A DNA stretch of 64,000 bases, from the NCBI RefSeq assembly GCF_032335695.1, contig NZ_JACTOJ010000004.1, positions 124,001 to 188,000 on the forward strand, in the 5' to 3' direction. Source of the stretch: JACTOJ01 sp032335695. GTDB lineage: Bacteria > Bacillota > Clostridia > Clostridiales > Clostridiaceae. The position numbers were made by a program, and so were the translations under genes. The first letter of the stretch is position 1, and each line of letters starts with the position of its first letter. Under the pieces are notes generated by a model. The model was not told the DNA's origin. It saw nothing but the letters and a program-made list of their open reading frames with translations, and made no database searches. Positions 24,840 to 33,861 of this stretch are shown piece after piece.

Positions 24840-26585
24840 GTGAGAAAAAGCAAAATATTTAAACTATCTACAATCACTATTATTTTTCTTTTTGCAGCAA
24901 CTATTTTTCCAAGTGCTTTAAAAGTACAAGCTGCTACAAATACCACTATCTCTTATAGTGTAGACAAATCTACAGTAAATGTAGGAGATACCTTCAACAT
25001 TTATGTTAATCTGGGACAAGTTCAGGATCTATATGGAGCATCTATGGATTTTAAATTTGATTCTTCCCTTTTTTCAGTAAACAGTGTTAGTCAAGGAACT
25101 GCATGGGGTTCAGAGACTACAAATCCTAGCTACAACAGCAGTCAAGCTTCCTCAGGCTATGTTGAATTTTTTACAACATTGCAAGGGAACAGATCAGGAC
25201 TAACAACAACAGCTGCTTCTACGCTTTTTGTTATAAATGCAACAGCAAAAAAAGCTGGAAGTCAGATACTAAAAACAATCAGCACAAATGATGATCTATC
25301 TGCAACAGGAAACAATGTGAGAATTAAGCTTTCAGATTCTAACGGAAGTGCTATTGGATATACAAGTACGGATTATACAGTGAGTATAAATTCAATTCAA
25401 CCTTTATCAGCTGGTTCTTATGAAGAAACTAATTCTAATTTAACCTATGTTGGTACTTGGTCTTCTGAATCTAATTCAGGATATAGCGGTGGTTCTGCTA
25501 AAATCTCTAACTCCAATGGAAGTTATGTTTCTTTCTCTTTCACTGGTACTGGTTTTAGATGGTATGGATTAGCTGGTCCTAATATCGGTAATGCTATTGT
25601 TACTATTGATGGCAATTCTACAACTATTGATAATTATTCGGCTTCTAACACATTTAAAAAGGTTGTTTATGAGAAGACTGGCCTCTCTTCTGGTACTCAT
25701 ACTGTAAAAATTCAAGTTTCTAGCAACAAGAATGCTTCCGCTAAAAATTGTTATCAAGTTATTGACTCTCTAGAAATTTTAAATGATTCTTCATCTACTG
25801 CTTTATCAGCTGGTTCTTATGAAGAAACTAATTCTAATTTAACCTATGTTGGTACTTGGTCTTCTGAATCTAATTCAGGATATAGCGGTGGTTCTGCTAA
25901 AATCTCTAACTCCAATGGAAGTTATGTTTCTTTCTCTTTCACTGGTACTGGTTTTAGATGGTATGGATTAGCTGGTCCTAATATCGGTAATGCTATTGTT
26001 ACTATTGATGGCAATTCTACAACTATTGATAATTATTCGGCTTCTAACACATTTAAAAAGGTTGTTTATGAGAAGACTGGCCTCTCTTCTGGTACTCATA
26101 CTGTAAAAATTCAAGTTTCTAGCAACAAGAATGCTTCCGCTAAAAATTGTTATCAAGCTATTGACTCTCTAGAAATTTTAAATGATTCTTCATCTACTGC
26201 TTTATCAGTTGGTTCTTATGAAGAAACTAATTCTAATTTAACCTATGTTGGTACTTGGTCTTCTGAATCTAATTCAGGATATAGCGGTGGTTCTGCTAAA
26301 ATCTCTAACTCCAATGGAAGTTATGTTTCTTTCTCTTTCACTGGTACTGGTTTTAGATGGTATGGATTAGCTGGTCCTAATATCGGTAATGCTATTGTTA
26401 CTATTGATGGTAATTCTACAACTATTGATAATTATTCAGCTTCTAACACATTTAAAAAGGTTGTTTATGAGAAGACTGGTCTCTCTTCTGGTACTCATAC
26501 TGTAAAAATTCAAGTTTCTAGCAATAAGAATGCTTCCGCTAAAAATTGTTATCAAGCTATTGACTCACTGGAAGTTTTACAATAA
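24840..26585 (+). CDS. Secreted cohesin protein with three near-identical beta-sandwich repeats
   Basis: 581 aa, GTG start with AAGGGGG upstream. It is one of only two plus-strand genes. A signal peptide (to about 31) is followed by a cohesin domain (about 34-180: VNVGDTFNIYVNLGQVQDLY, FKFDSSLFSVNSVSQG, INATAKKAGSQIL). Three tandem 133-residue repeats follow, each starting SYEETNSNLTYVGTWS and containing FTGTGFRWYGLAGPN and YEKTGLSSGTHTVKIQV. This beta-sandwich module is found next to carbohydrate-active and surface proteins in Paenibacillus and clostridia and is probably glycan-binding (inference). There is no dockerin, membrane anchor or sortase signal. It would bind one dockerin protein and tether it to a polysaccharide: a minimal scaffold. 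Confidence 0.88.
   Translation: MRKSKIFKLSTITIIFLFAATIFPSALKVQAATNTTISYSVDKSTVNVGDTFNIYVNLGQVQDLYGASMDFKFDSSLFSVNSVSQGTAWGSETTNPSYNSSQASSGYVEFFTTLQGNRSGLTTTAASTLFVINATAKKAGSQILKTISTNDDLSATGNNVRIKLSDSNGSAIGYTSTDYTVSINSIQPLSAGSYEETNSNLTYVGTWSSESNSGYSGGSAKISNSNGSYVSFSFTGTGFRWYGLAGPNIGNAIVTIDGNSTTIDNYSASNTFKKVVYEKTGLSSGTHTVKIQVSSNKNASAKNCYQVIDSLEILNDSSSTALSAGSYEETNSNLTYVGTWSSESNSGYSGGSAKISNSNGSYVSFSFTGTGFRWYGLAGPNIGNAIVTIDGNSTTIDNYSASNTFKKVVYEKTGLSSGTHTVKIQVSSNKNASAKNCYQAIDSLEILNDSSSTALSVGSYEETNSNLTYVGTWSSESNSGYSGGSAKISNSNGSYVSFSFTGTGFRWYGLAGPNIGNAIVTIDGNSTTIDNYSASNTFKKVVYEKTGLSSGTHTVKIQVSSNKNASAKNCYQAIDSLEVLQ
25404..26582 (+). repeat. Three tandem 399-bp repeats inside the cohesin gene
   Basis: Units begin at 25404, 25803 and 26202, exactly 399 bp apart. 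By eye they differ at only a handful of bases (for example Val or Ala before IDSLE, and GGC or GGT Asn codons). Synonymous sites are also unchanged, which points to recent duplication or gene conversion. The third unit ends with the gene. Confidence 0.9.
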
Positions 26586-26619
26586 AGTTTAAATTGTAAA
26601 AACTAAAATATACTGTGTA

Positions 26620-26670
26620 TATTAAAAAATTACGTGGCTGTCGCATAGAGCAACAGCCACGTAATTTTTA
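26620..26670. terminator. Bidirectional terminator between convergent genes
   Basis: Perfect 17-bp arms 26625-26641 and 26653-26669 (TTACGTGGCTGT core) with an 11-base loop and T5/A5 ends. It lies between the plus-strand cohesin gene and the minus-strand flippase gene and can end transcripts from both sides. Confidence 0.85.
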
Positions 26671-26681
26671 CTAATTATTTT

Positions 26682-26798
26682 TTAGAAAGATTGAATCCAT
26701 GGAAGATATTCTTCTAAAAACTCAAGGTAGGGAAATGATTCTAATTTATTAGCCTTGGAAGGCTTCCATAATTCTATAACCTTTGCTGCTACCACTTT
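26682..26798 (-). pseudogene. C-terminal scrap resembling an IS66-type transposase
   Basis: A minus-strand frame of 38 codons ends in TAA at 26682, with a TAG just upstream and no start. It reads ..KANKLESFPYLEFLEEYLPW.., which resembles the C-terminal tail of IS66 transposases (AKANGLNPYxYLxYLxExLP). No other part of an element and no terminal repeats were seen. The remaining 120 bases up to the flippase stop hold no gene. The assignment rests on a short match. Confidence 0.35.
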
Positions 26799-26921
26799 CT
26801 AATATTTTATATATACGAACAAATACTCCACCATCTTATTTAATGGTTAAATTGTGATTATGCTAAGTACTTAAACAAATTGCGAAAAAAGTGTATATCA
26901 TTGCTAAATAAGTTACAATTT

Positions 26922-28172
26922 TTAATTGCTTTTTTTTGCCTTACAAAAAATCAAATCAACGTACTTTTTGTAATATATTAAATATAAGATAAATCCAAAT
27001 AGCATAGTTGATATAGTTGCAATTGCTGCTCCGTTAGAACCGTATCTAGGTATTAAAAAATAATTAACAATAGCATTTAATATACAAGTTAATATATTAA
27101 TGTTCAAAACGAATTTTTGTTTACCATTAGCTATAAATACAGCACTTAAATAATAATTTAAAAATATCAACGGAAACCCCATTGAAAATGTATTTAAAGT
27201 ATAATAAGACTTAATATACTGCTCTCCATACAACAACTCTATTATAAATTTAGATATGGAAAATGTCATACTTCCTATTATAAGCCCTATAATAAAAATT
27301 AATAGCATAATTTTTTTATTTTTATTTTTTGATATTTTTTTATTACTTAATCTTGGAAGTAATACTGTAGTTACTATTCCTGGAATTATTAAAACTATAT
27401 TTATAAGTTTTTTGGCACTATTATAATAGCCAGTTTCTATATTACCTGATAAATTATTTATCATAATAACGTCTAGTTGCATAGCAATTACATTTACTAA
27501 AGCATTAATAAAATAAGGAGTGCTATTTTTTATAAGCAGCACAATATCGTATAATTTACTTTTATATAATTTAACACCTAATTTAAAGAACATTATATAA
27601 TAACTAATTATTAATGAAATCATAGTACTAAAAAAATATGAAAATGCTAAACCATAAATTCCACCTTTTAAATACATAGATATTATTAGAAATGCTAATA
27701 GTAATATTGATCTTAAAATTTCAATATAGGAAATATATTGCATTTTTTCTACAGCCTGATAATATCCATCTGCAACCGTTCTATAACTATCAAATATATA
27801 CGATAAATAAAGTAACAATACAACCAAATTAAATGGTATAATTAAAATAAAATTGTTTAATATTACAATACCAATGGTTACAAAAATCATTAAAAAATTT
27901 CTATTTACTATGTTTTGAGAAATATATCTATCAGCTTTTCCAATATCTTTAGATATTTGAAGAACAATATATGTATCTGATCCAAAAGTAAAAAATAAGG
28001 CTATTATGCTTAAAGTAGATAGATAGTATGATAATAGCCCATAATTGTCCGTTTTTAAATATCTTGCACTAAGCATGGTAAATATTAACATAAAAAAATA
28101 TTTAAGAAATCTAGATGTAGATATATATATAACATTCTTAAATACTCTTTTGTTATTTATTTTCTTAAACAA
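26922..28172 (-). CDS. Wzx-type oligosaccharide flippase
   Basis: 416 aa with about 12 membrane helices. The opening (FKNVIYISTSRFLKYFFMLIFTMLSARYL) and the later RYGSNGAAIATISTMLFG are typical of PST/MOP-family flippases. It would move a lipid-linked repeat unit across the membrane. TTG start at 28172, with GGAGG nine bases upstream overlapping the end of the acetyltransferase gene (stop at 28174). It is the last gene of the central AT-rich cluster and is followed by a bidirectional terminator. It is distinct in sequence from the flippase at 1958-3412. Confidence 0.88.
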   Translation of the reverse strand: MFKKINNKRVFKNVIYISTSRFLKYFFMLIFTMLSARYLKTDNYGLLSYYLSTLSIIALFFTFGSDTYIVLQISKDIGKADRYISQNIVNRNFLMIFVTIGIVILNNFILIIPFNLVVLLLYLSYIFDSYRTVADGYYQAVEKMQYISYIEILRSILLLAFLIISMYLKGGIYGLAFSYFFSTMISLIISYYIMFFKLGVKLYKSKLYDIVLLIKNSTPYFINALVNVIAMQLDVIMINNLSGNIETGYYNSAKKLINIVLIIPGIVTTVLLPRLSNKKISKNKNKKIMLLIFIIGLIIGSMTFSISKFIIELLYGEQYIKSYYTLNTFSMGFPLIFLNYYLSAVFIANGKQKFVLNINILTCILNAIVNYFLIPRYGSNGAAIATISTMLFGFILYLIYYKKYVDLIFCKAKKSN

Positions 28173-28173
28173 A

Positions 28174-28704
28174 TTATTTATCCTCCGGTAATTTTATGTA
28201 ATCTTCCTTTATAATAGACATATATATTAAATTTTTAAACTTACCATTTTTATAGATAGCTTGTCTTGCAATGCCTTCTTTTATAAATCCCGCCTTTTGA
28301 TATACATTTATAGCCCTGCTATTATCCTCAAGTGCCACTAAAGATATTCTATTTAATCCAATATTATTAAAAGCATGATTTAAGATTTTTTTTATTACAA
28401 TTGTTCCTATTTTTTTATTCCAATATTCTTTATCGCCAATCATTATTCCAAAATCACAACTTGAATTGATATAATCTATTCCTGTAAGATATACTGCTCC
28501 TATAACCTTATCTGTGCTCTCTAAGCAAATACTGCATCTTACTTGTGAATTTCGATTTTGCATATAATTTTCATACCATTTTAAATCAGTATCCATATTC
28601 ACATATCTAAAATTAGCTGTCAATAAGTCTACTACTTCATTATCATTTCTCCATTTATTAATAACTGATATATCTTGCAACTGAATTTCTCTTAAATATA
28701 TCAT
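28174..28704 (-). CDS. GNAT N-acetyltransferase
   Basis: 176 aa, RimJ/RimL-like GNAT fold. Visible parts are IYLREIQLQDISVINKWRND at the N-terminus, VIGAVYLTGIDY in the central sheet, the acetyl-CoA loop region KIGTIVIKKILNHAF, and ALEDNSRAINVYQKAGFIKEG at the C-terminus. It lies in a run with a WbqC-family gene and a VioA-like aminotransferase gene. It could acetylate the amino group those enzymes install, giving an N-acetylated 4-amino-4,6-dideoxyhexose. That role comes from context; GNAT enzymes in such clusters act on nucleotide-linked amino sugars. Spacing to the neighbours is 1 and 16 bases, so they form one operon. Confidence 0.82.
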   Translation of the reverse strand: MIYLREIQLQDISVINKWRNDNEVVDLLTANFRYVNMDTDLKWYENYMQNRNSQVRCSICLESTDKVIGAVYLTGIDYINSSCDFGIMIGDKEYWNKKIGTIVIKKILNHAFNNIGLNRISLVALEDNSRAINVYQKAGFIKEGIARQAIYKNGKFKNLIYMSIIKEDYIKLPEDK

Positions 28705-28720
28705 CTAAATCCACTCTTTT

Positions 28721-29422
28721 CTATATTAATTCATAATTATTTATTAATTCATATAATTTTTCCTTTGAATTAAACATCACTAAATCAATTATTGATAAAT
28801 TTGGAACAAATTTATCTTTAAATTGTTCATATTCATATTCCTTACATTTTATAAACTTTAACTCTATGTCATTATATTCAAAAAATTTTTTTGAATATAA
28901 TGACATGCCACCAATTGCATTTATATATTGATTAGCTTTAATCCCATGGCATATATCTATAACTTTATCTTGTCCTTTAAGTTCATCATTTTTATTTATA
29001 TGAGAAGAAATTTGAAATTCAGTATTTATACCTATATAATTACAAACACTCTTTAAGCTGTTTATAATAAATAACGATAAATTTAACTCTTCAAAACATA
29101 AAATATCATAAATTAGTTGATATGCCTCATTATAGTAAGGTGCTCTACTATATGCTAGCTCAATTGATTTTAAAATTTTGCCATTTTCGTATTTATAATT
29201 ATCTACTAGCTGCCTTTCATTAATCTTTGCTGTAAAAGAATCTTTTTTTATTCTTAATGTAAACATACTTGCTTTGGAATTAACAAGTATTTGATTTCTA
29301 TTAATCCATCCACCTTTTATAAATTGAACATCATCATAAATAACAAATTTATCAACTGAATGTATAAGTTGAAAGTAACCCAAATAAGGTAAAAAATAAG
29401 GCTGCATTATTGCAAGTTTCAT
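28721..29422 (-). CDS. WbqC family protein
   Basis: 233 aa. It opens with MKLAIMQPYFLPYLGYFQL and continues YDDVQFIKGGWINRNQIL, the hallmark of the WbqC family (Pfam WbqC). The biochemical role is not well established; members occur beside VioA- or FdtB-type aminotransferase genes in O-antigen and S-layer glycan loci and are thought to help modify the amino sugar. The start ATG overlaps the aminotransferase stop as ATGA (29419-29422), so translation is coupled. It precedes the GNAT gene by 16 bases. Confidence 0.88.
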   Translation of the reverse strand: MKLAIMQPYFLPYLGYFQLIHSVDKFVIYDDVQFIKGGWINRNQILVNSKASMFTLRIKKDSFTAKINERQLVDNYKYENGKILKSIELAYSRAPYYNEAYQLIYDILCFEELNLSLFIINSLKSVCNYIGINTEFQISSHINKNDELKGQDKVIDICHGIKANQYINAIGGMSLYSKKFFEYNDIELKFIKCKEYEYEQFKDKFVPNLSIIDLVMFNSKEKLYELINNYELI

Positions 29423-30495
29423 TGTAATGACTCCTTTATAATTGAAGTTATTAATCTCAAATCTTCAATACTTAATGTATCATACATTGGGAGACATAAT
29501 ATTCTTTTAGATATATCCGAAGAAGTGGAAATATCAAATGAATTTTCTATATAATCTAAAGTTTCGAGAGATGGATAAAAATAACGTCTCGGAAAAATAT
29601 CTCTTGAATTCAAATTTTTTATAACTTTTAACAGCAACTCTTCACTTTTAAATAGTACTGGAAAATATGCATAATTAGCTGTACAATCATCATTTATTTT
29701 TTGATATTCTAAACCATTAGGCAAATTATCCATATAATAATTAAATACAATTTTCCTTTTATTATGTATCTTTTCTAAGTCATCTAACATGCATAATCCC
29801 ATTGCAGCTTCAAATTCATTCATTTTGGAGTTTATTCCTACTCCTGTAATTTGGTCTGTACCCGGTATTCCAAAATTAATTAATAGTTTTACTTTATCAT
29901 ACATTTCTTTGCTATTTACAACTATAGCTCCACCTTCAATTGTATGGAATAATTTAGTACTATGGAAACTAATAGTTGATATATCACCAAAATTAAGTAT
30001 ATTTTTATCTTTATATTTTACTCCAAATGCATGTGCAGCATCATATATTACCTTCAATTTATGCTTTTTAGCTATAGTGCTAATTCGTTCTATTTCACAA
30101 GCATTACCAAATACATGAACTGGTACTATAGCAGAAGTTTTCTCAGTTATGCTTTCTTCGATTTTTCTATAATCTATATTAAAAGTATCTCTATCAATAT
30201 CAACAAATTTAGGTGTTAATCCTTGCCAAACTAAACTACTGGTAGTTGCCACAAATGTAAAAGGTGTAGTTATTACTTCTCCCTCTAATTCTAACGCTTT
30301 ATAAGCTATTTGTAATGCTAAAGTTCCATTTGAAACTAACACAATATATTTAACACCTAGGTACTCCTTTAGTTTTTCTTCAAGCTTTCTAACAAATTGT
30401 CCATTGTTTGTTAACCATCCACTACTGTATATCTCATCAATATATGCTTTATATTTTTCAATACTTGGTAAGTGAGTTTTCGTAACATTTATCAT
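29419..30495 (-). CDS. VioA-like sugar aminotransferase (DegT/DnrJ/EryC1/StrS)
   Basis: 358 aa, PLP-dependent fold type I. SNGTLALQ (about 55-62), TTPFTFVAT, Asp152 in YDAAHAFG and the PLP Lys181 in SFHSTKLFHTIEGG are in place. WLTNNGQFVRKLEEKL and GEVITTPFTFVATTSS are close to what I recall of VioA, which converts dTDP-4-keto-6-deoxyglucose to dTDP-4-amino-4,6-dideoxyglucose. That keto sugar would come from RmlA and RmlB encoded at 52324-53199 and 49923-50978. It overlaps the WbqC gene by four bases. The aminotransferase family is certain; the VioA assignment is likely but needs a phylogeny. Confidence 0.85.
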   Translation of the reverse strand: MINVTKTHLPSIEKYKAYIDEIYSSGWLTNNGQFVRKLEEKLKEYLGVKYIVLVSNGTLALQIAYKALELEGEVITTPFTFVATTSSLVWQGLTPKFVDIDRDTFNIDYRKIEESITEKTSAIVPVHVFGNACEIERISTIAKKHKLKVIYDAAHAFGVKYKDKNILNFGDISTISFHSTKLFHTIEGGAIVVNSKEMYDKVKLLINFGIPGTDQITGVGINSKMNEFEAAMGLCMLDDLEKIHNKRKIVFNYYMDNLPNGLEYQKINDDCTANYAYFPVLFKSEELLLKVIKNLNSRDIFPRRYFYPSLETLDYIENSFDISTSSDISKRILCLPMYDTLSIEDLRLITSIIKESLQ

Positions 30496-30511
30496 ATTTA
30501 TACATCCTTTC

Positions 30512-31429
30512 CTACTTTAAATGCAATATCTTTAATATATAATAGGCCATGCATTTACTCCTAACATATAAAGAATATTTATCAATTATGCTATAATTAT
30601 AGCTCTCAAAATAACATTTTTTAGCTTCCTTAAAATCGTTGATTTTCATATATGCCATAGATTGATATGCGTAGTATTTTGCTAATTGCTTTCTTATAAT
30701 TTTATCATATTTACAATCTAAAAAATTATTGATATTAATATACATGCTAATAATATTATTATACCATATAGGTGTTCCAGATTTATTCGATATACCTCCT
30801 ATATGTTTACGATAAGTAGATGTTACATCATCTATATATGACCACTCTCCATACTTTGATCTCATTATATGCAAAGGCCAATCTCCAATAAATAACTTAC
30901 TATACCACTCAGGAAATTCTTGTACTATACTTCTTCTAGCTAATGTAGTTAAATTTGGTATAACATTTTTTATTAATAAATCATTAGTTGAAAAATGATT
31001 CTTTTTAATTTTTTTTATAAATAATTCGTTATCCTCAGGACTTTCTTCATATATCACATTAGCATTAGTAAAGCACCCTGAATAGCCAATGTTAGAATCT
31101 AAGAAATCAACTTGCTTCTGAAGCTTATCATCTGTTACCCAAAAGTCATCACCTTCAATCATAGCTATATATTCACCGATACAAGCTTTATATGCAGACA
31201 TAAAATTTAATGCTGGTCCAATATTTTTACTATGCTTTATCAATTTTATTACCTTCGGATACATTTTCTCATATTTCTCAATAATCTCTCTGGATTTATC
31301 TTTAGAGCAATCTTCTCCAATAACTATTTCATACTGAAAATTTGTTTTCTGCATTAATATACTTTGCAATGCTTGTTCTATATACTTTTCATGATTATAT
31401 ACAAGCATCAACACACTTACTTTAATCAT
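30512..31429 (-). CDS. GT2 family glycosyltransferase
   Basis: 305 aa. N-terminal GT-A domain with VSVLMLVYNHEKYIEQALQSIL, the nucleotide-binding IGEDCSKDKS and the metal-binding MIEGDDFW. The C-terminal part contains GDWPLHIM and a Tyr/Lys-rich tail with possible helices. It is an inverting enzyme that probably acts on the repeat unit of the central cluster. It lies 6 bases after the next GT4 gene and 16 bases before the aminotransferase gene. Sugar unknown. Confidence 0.87.
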   Translation of the reverse strand: MIKVSVLMLVYNHEKYIEQALQSILMQKTNFQYEIVIGEDCSKDKSREIIEKYEKMYPKVIKLIKHSKNIGPALNFMSAYKACIGEYIAMIEGDDFWVTDDKLQKQVDFLDSNIGYSGCFTNANVIYEESPEDNELFIKKIKKNHFSTNDLLIKNVIPNLTTLARRSIVQEFPEWYSKLFIGDWPLHIMRSKYGEWSYIDDVTSTYRKHIGGISNKSGTPIWYNNIISMYININNFLDCKYDKIIRKQLAKYYAYQSMAYMKINDFKEAKKCYFESYNYSIIDKYSLYVRSKCMAYYILKILHLK

Positions 31430-31435
31430 GTACTT

Positions 31436-32476
31436 TTACCTCTTATTGTAAATATTCTTATACTTTTCAACAAAAAATTCATTCCAATAAACACTATCAA
31501 ATTGCTTTGCTTTTTTCAATGCACCTATTCTTTTTTCATTGTATACTTTATCATTTGTATTATAGCTAATAATCTTTTTTCTTAGCTCTTCATAGTTTTT
31601 AATCTCTATTAATTCCCCGCAACTTTCATCAACTATTTCAGGTATGCTTTTCCAATTAGTACTTATAACAGGTATACCTAAAGAAAAAGCTTCAAGAATG
31701 CAACCAGGATATCCTTCTCCATCATAATATGTTGGTAATAATAATACATCATAAGTATTCATGACATCCATTACCATACTAGATTCTACATTACCCATAT
31801 ATCGTGCGATTGAATATTTTTCCAGTTCGTTAATTATTGATTTATCTATATCAAATCCTATTGGACCATATAAATGAACTTCAATGTCGCAAAAAATATT
31901 TTTGCATGCTTTATAAATTTCATAAATTCCCTTTGAAGACTTAATTTGTCCAAAAAAGCAAAATCTTTTTGCTTTTCGCTTTTCAATAATTACATCATTA
32001 TTATAGTATTTATTATTGGGAAACCAAAATATATTATTTTTTTTAGTAATACTTTTAAAATAATTAAGATTTTCTATCGTTTCGAAGAATATAACATCAG
32101 AACTTAAAAACGTATATTTTAATAATAACTTTTTTAGTGTACTATACTTTTTATATCTTTCGCTTGCGTTTCCACCAAAACATCTAAATATAATTTTTCT
32201 TCGTAATATTTTTGCTATTACAAATAAAATTATTTCTCTTTTTCCATAATAACTTATTATGTTGCCATATTGAAATGTGACAACATCGCATTTTAATATA
32301 CTTGATAAAAAGCTTTTTAATAACTTTATATTTTTCCTTTTGTTAAAATCAATCAAATCAATTTGTATATTTTTTTTATTTAAATACTCATACAGTTGAG
32401 CACTTAAAACCGTAACACCTCCTATTGGGGGTGAAAAACTTCCCAAATATAATATTTTTTTATATGACTTCTTCAT
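31436..32476 (-). CDS. GT4 family glycosyltransferase
   Basis: About 346 aa, GT-B fold. It opens KILYLGSFSPPIGGVTVLSAQLYEYL (Gly-rich acceptor loop). The donor domain has FFGQIKSSKGIYEIYKACK, HLYGPIGFD and TYYDGEGYPGCILEAFSLGIPVI, with the EX7E motif in slightly altered form. I chose ATG 32476 because GAGGAA stands six bases upstream; the longer reading from 32488 has its ATG inside that site. Part of the tightly spaced central operon. Donor unknown. Confidence 0.85.
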   Translation of the reverse strand: MKKSYKKILYLGSFSPPIGGVTVLSAQLYEYLNKKNIQIDLIDFNKRKNIKLLKSFLSSILKCDVVTFQYGNIISYYGKREIILFVIAKILRRKIIFRCFGGNASERYKKYSTLKKLLLKYTFLSSDVIFFETIENLNYFKSITKKNNIFWFPNNKYYNNDVIIEKRKAKRFCFFGQIKSSKGIYEIYKACKNIFCDIEVHLYGPIGFDIDKSIINELEKYSIARYMGNVESSMVMDVMNTYDVLLLPTYYDGEGYPGCILEAFSLGIPVISTNWKSIPEIVDESCGELIEIKNYEELRKKIISYNTNDKVYNEKRIGALKKAKQFDSVYWNEFFVEKYKNIYNKR

Positions 32477-32497
32477 GTTATTCCTCATTTAAGAATT

Positions 32498-33847
32498 TTA
32501 TATTTTATTATAGTACTCTATAATAGCTTTATAATGATTATAAAATTCATTTTTGTCATTATTTTCATATATATTCTTATTAATATGCGTTAGTAATATC
32601 CTACTATTTATAATTTTTTCTATCAATATAGATATGTCTTTTTGATTAGCCGAAACTATAAATCCTGTTTTTTGATCTTGGATTATATCTTTAGCTCCTA
32701 CATTGTCTGTAACAATTACAGGAAAAGCATAACTTATAGCCTCTAAAACTGTGTATCCAAATGTCTCCGGCCATATACTTGGAACGACCAATATATCATT
32801 TTCTTGAAATATTTTCGATAAATCTTCATATTTATATCTTCCATTAAATATAACCCTATCACTAATTTTTCCACAATCCATTTCAATTGTATTTCCCCAA
32901 ACAGATAAAATCCAATTATTATTATCTACCAATCTGTATAATGAATCTATTAATAAATCAAATCCTTTATATTTTTCAGTTTCAGCCAAAAATAGCAATT
33001 TTAAGGGTTCAGTATCTTTATAACTTCTTATCTTTTTATTATTCTTTATATCAGCATGGGATATATTAATGATTTCTCCTTTAATATCAATGTATTGATT
33101 ATAAATTTTTTTTGATAATGCACTATTATAATGAATATTTCCTATAATTCTAAGCATTGATAAATAATAATTTCTTAATGAAATATAGCCTTTTCCTCTT
33201 TCTTCATTAATATCTATTGGTAAACTTATCTTTTTTTCTTCACGAATATTTTTCTTCTGTTTATTACGAATATATTTTATTATGCTAGTATCCTTAAATT
33301 TCCTATATATACCACCTTGCATTATTTTTATTTTTGTAGTTGAAATAGCACTTTTATTACATTCAGCACATCTTTTCCCATCACCATAATTAATGCATAT
33401 TTTACTATCAAAGTCTAATAGATTCACTTTAGGGCAAATTCCAAAGTAATCATGAGTTGTATAAAGCAACTTTATTTGCATTTGCTTAGCAATTTGCAAA
33501 AACTCTATATGTAATCCCATTAAAGTATGTATATGTATTACATCCGGCTTAAGTTTTAATAACGCTTGCCTAAAAACTTCTTTACTTTGTTTTTCCATGA
33601 AATTTTGCGGCCGCTTTATTCCAAAAGTTAATGATACAGGAAGCGGATTATATATTTCATAACACTTTATGCCTTTAAATGACTTATAAAAATTTATTTT
33701 TGTTCTTCTAGTAGCAGTATATCTTCCTGGAAATAAAATATATACTTCATTATGCTTAGCTTCTTCAGTTGCTAAATCAATAGAATATTTAGTTAACCCT
33801 CCAGTCCTATAAGGCGGTAATCCTAAAGTATAATGAATTATTACCAA
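32498..33847 (-). CDS. GT4 family glycosyltransferase with Cys-rich insert
   Basis: About 449 aa, longer than usual for GT4. The N-terminal Rossmann part includes YTLGLPPYRTGGLTKYSIDL, and HDYFGICPKVNLLDFD is followed by a Cys cluster (CINYGDGKRCAECN) that may bind a metal. An insert of about 60 mostly basic residues precedes the donor domain (FLAETEKYKGFDLLIDSL, then PETFGYTVLEAISY with the EX7E pair). AGGAG lies eight bases before TTG 33847, so I use that start rather than GTG 33856. It belongs to the central cluster. Confidence 0.85.
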   Translation of the reverse strand: MVIIHYTLGLPPYRTGGLTKYSIDLATEEAKHNEVYILFPGRYTATRRTKINFYKSFKGIKCYEIYNPLPVSLTFGIKRPQNFMEKQSKEVFRQALLKLKPDVIHIHTLMGLHIEFLQIAKQMQIKLLYTTHDYFGICPKVNLLDFDSKICINYGDGKRCAECNKSAISTTKIKIMQGGIYRKFKDTSIIKYIRNKQKKNIREEKKISLPIDINEERGKGYISLRNYYLSMLRIIGNIHYNSALSKKIYNQYIDIKGEIINISHADIKNNKKIRSYKDTEPLKLLFLAETEKYKGFDLLIDSLYRLVDNNNWILSVWGNTIEMDCGKISDRVIFNGRYKYEDLSKIFQENDILVVPSIWPETFGYTVLEAISYAFPVIVTDNVGAKDIIQDQKTGFIVSANQKDISILIEKIINSRILLTHINKNIYENNDKNEFYNHYKAIIEYYNKI

Positions 33848-33861
33848 TAATATCACTCCTG

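Noticed and set aside
25569..26156. Two identical 62-codon minus-strand ORFs
   Set aside because: They are mirror readings of the 399-bp repeats in the cohesin gene, which explains why they are identical.
24840..26585. CRISPR-like array in the repeated part of the cohesin gene
   Set aside because: The repeats are 399 bp, contiguous and in frame, with no spacers.
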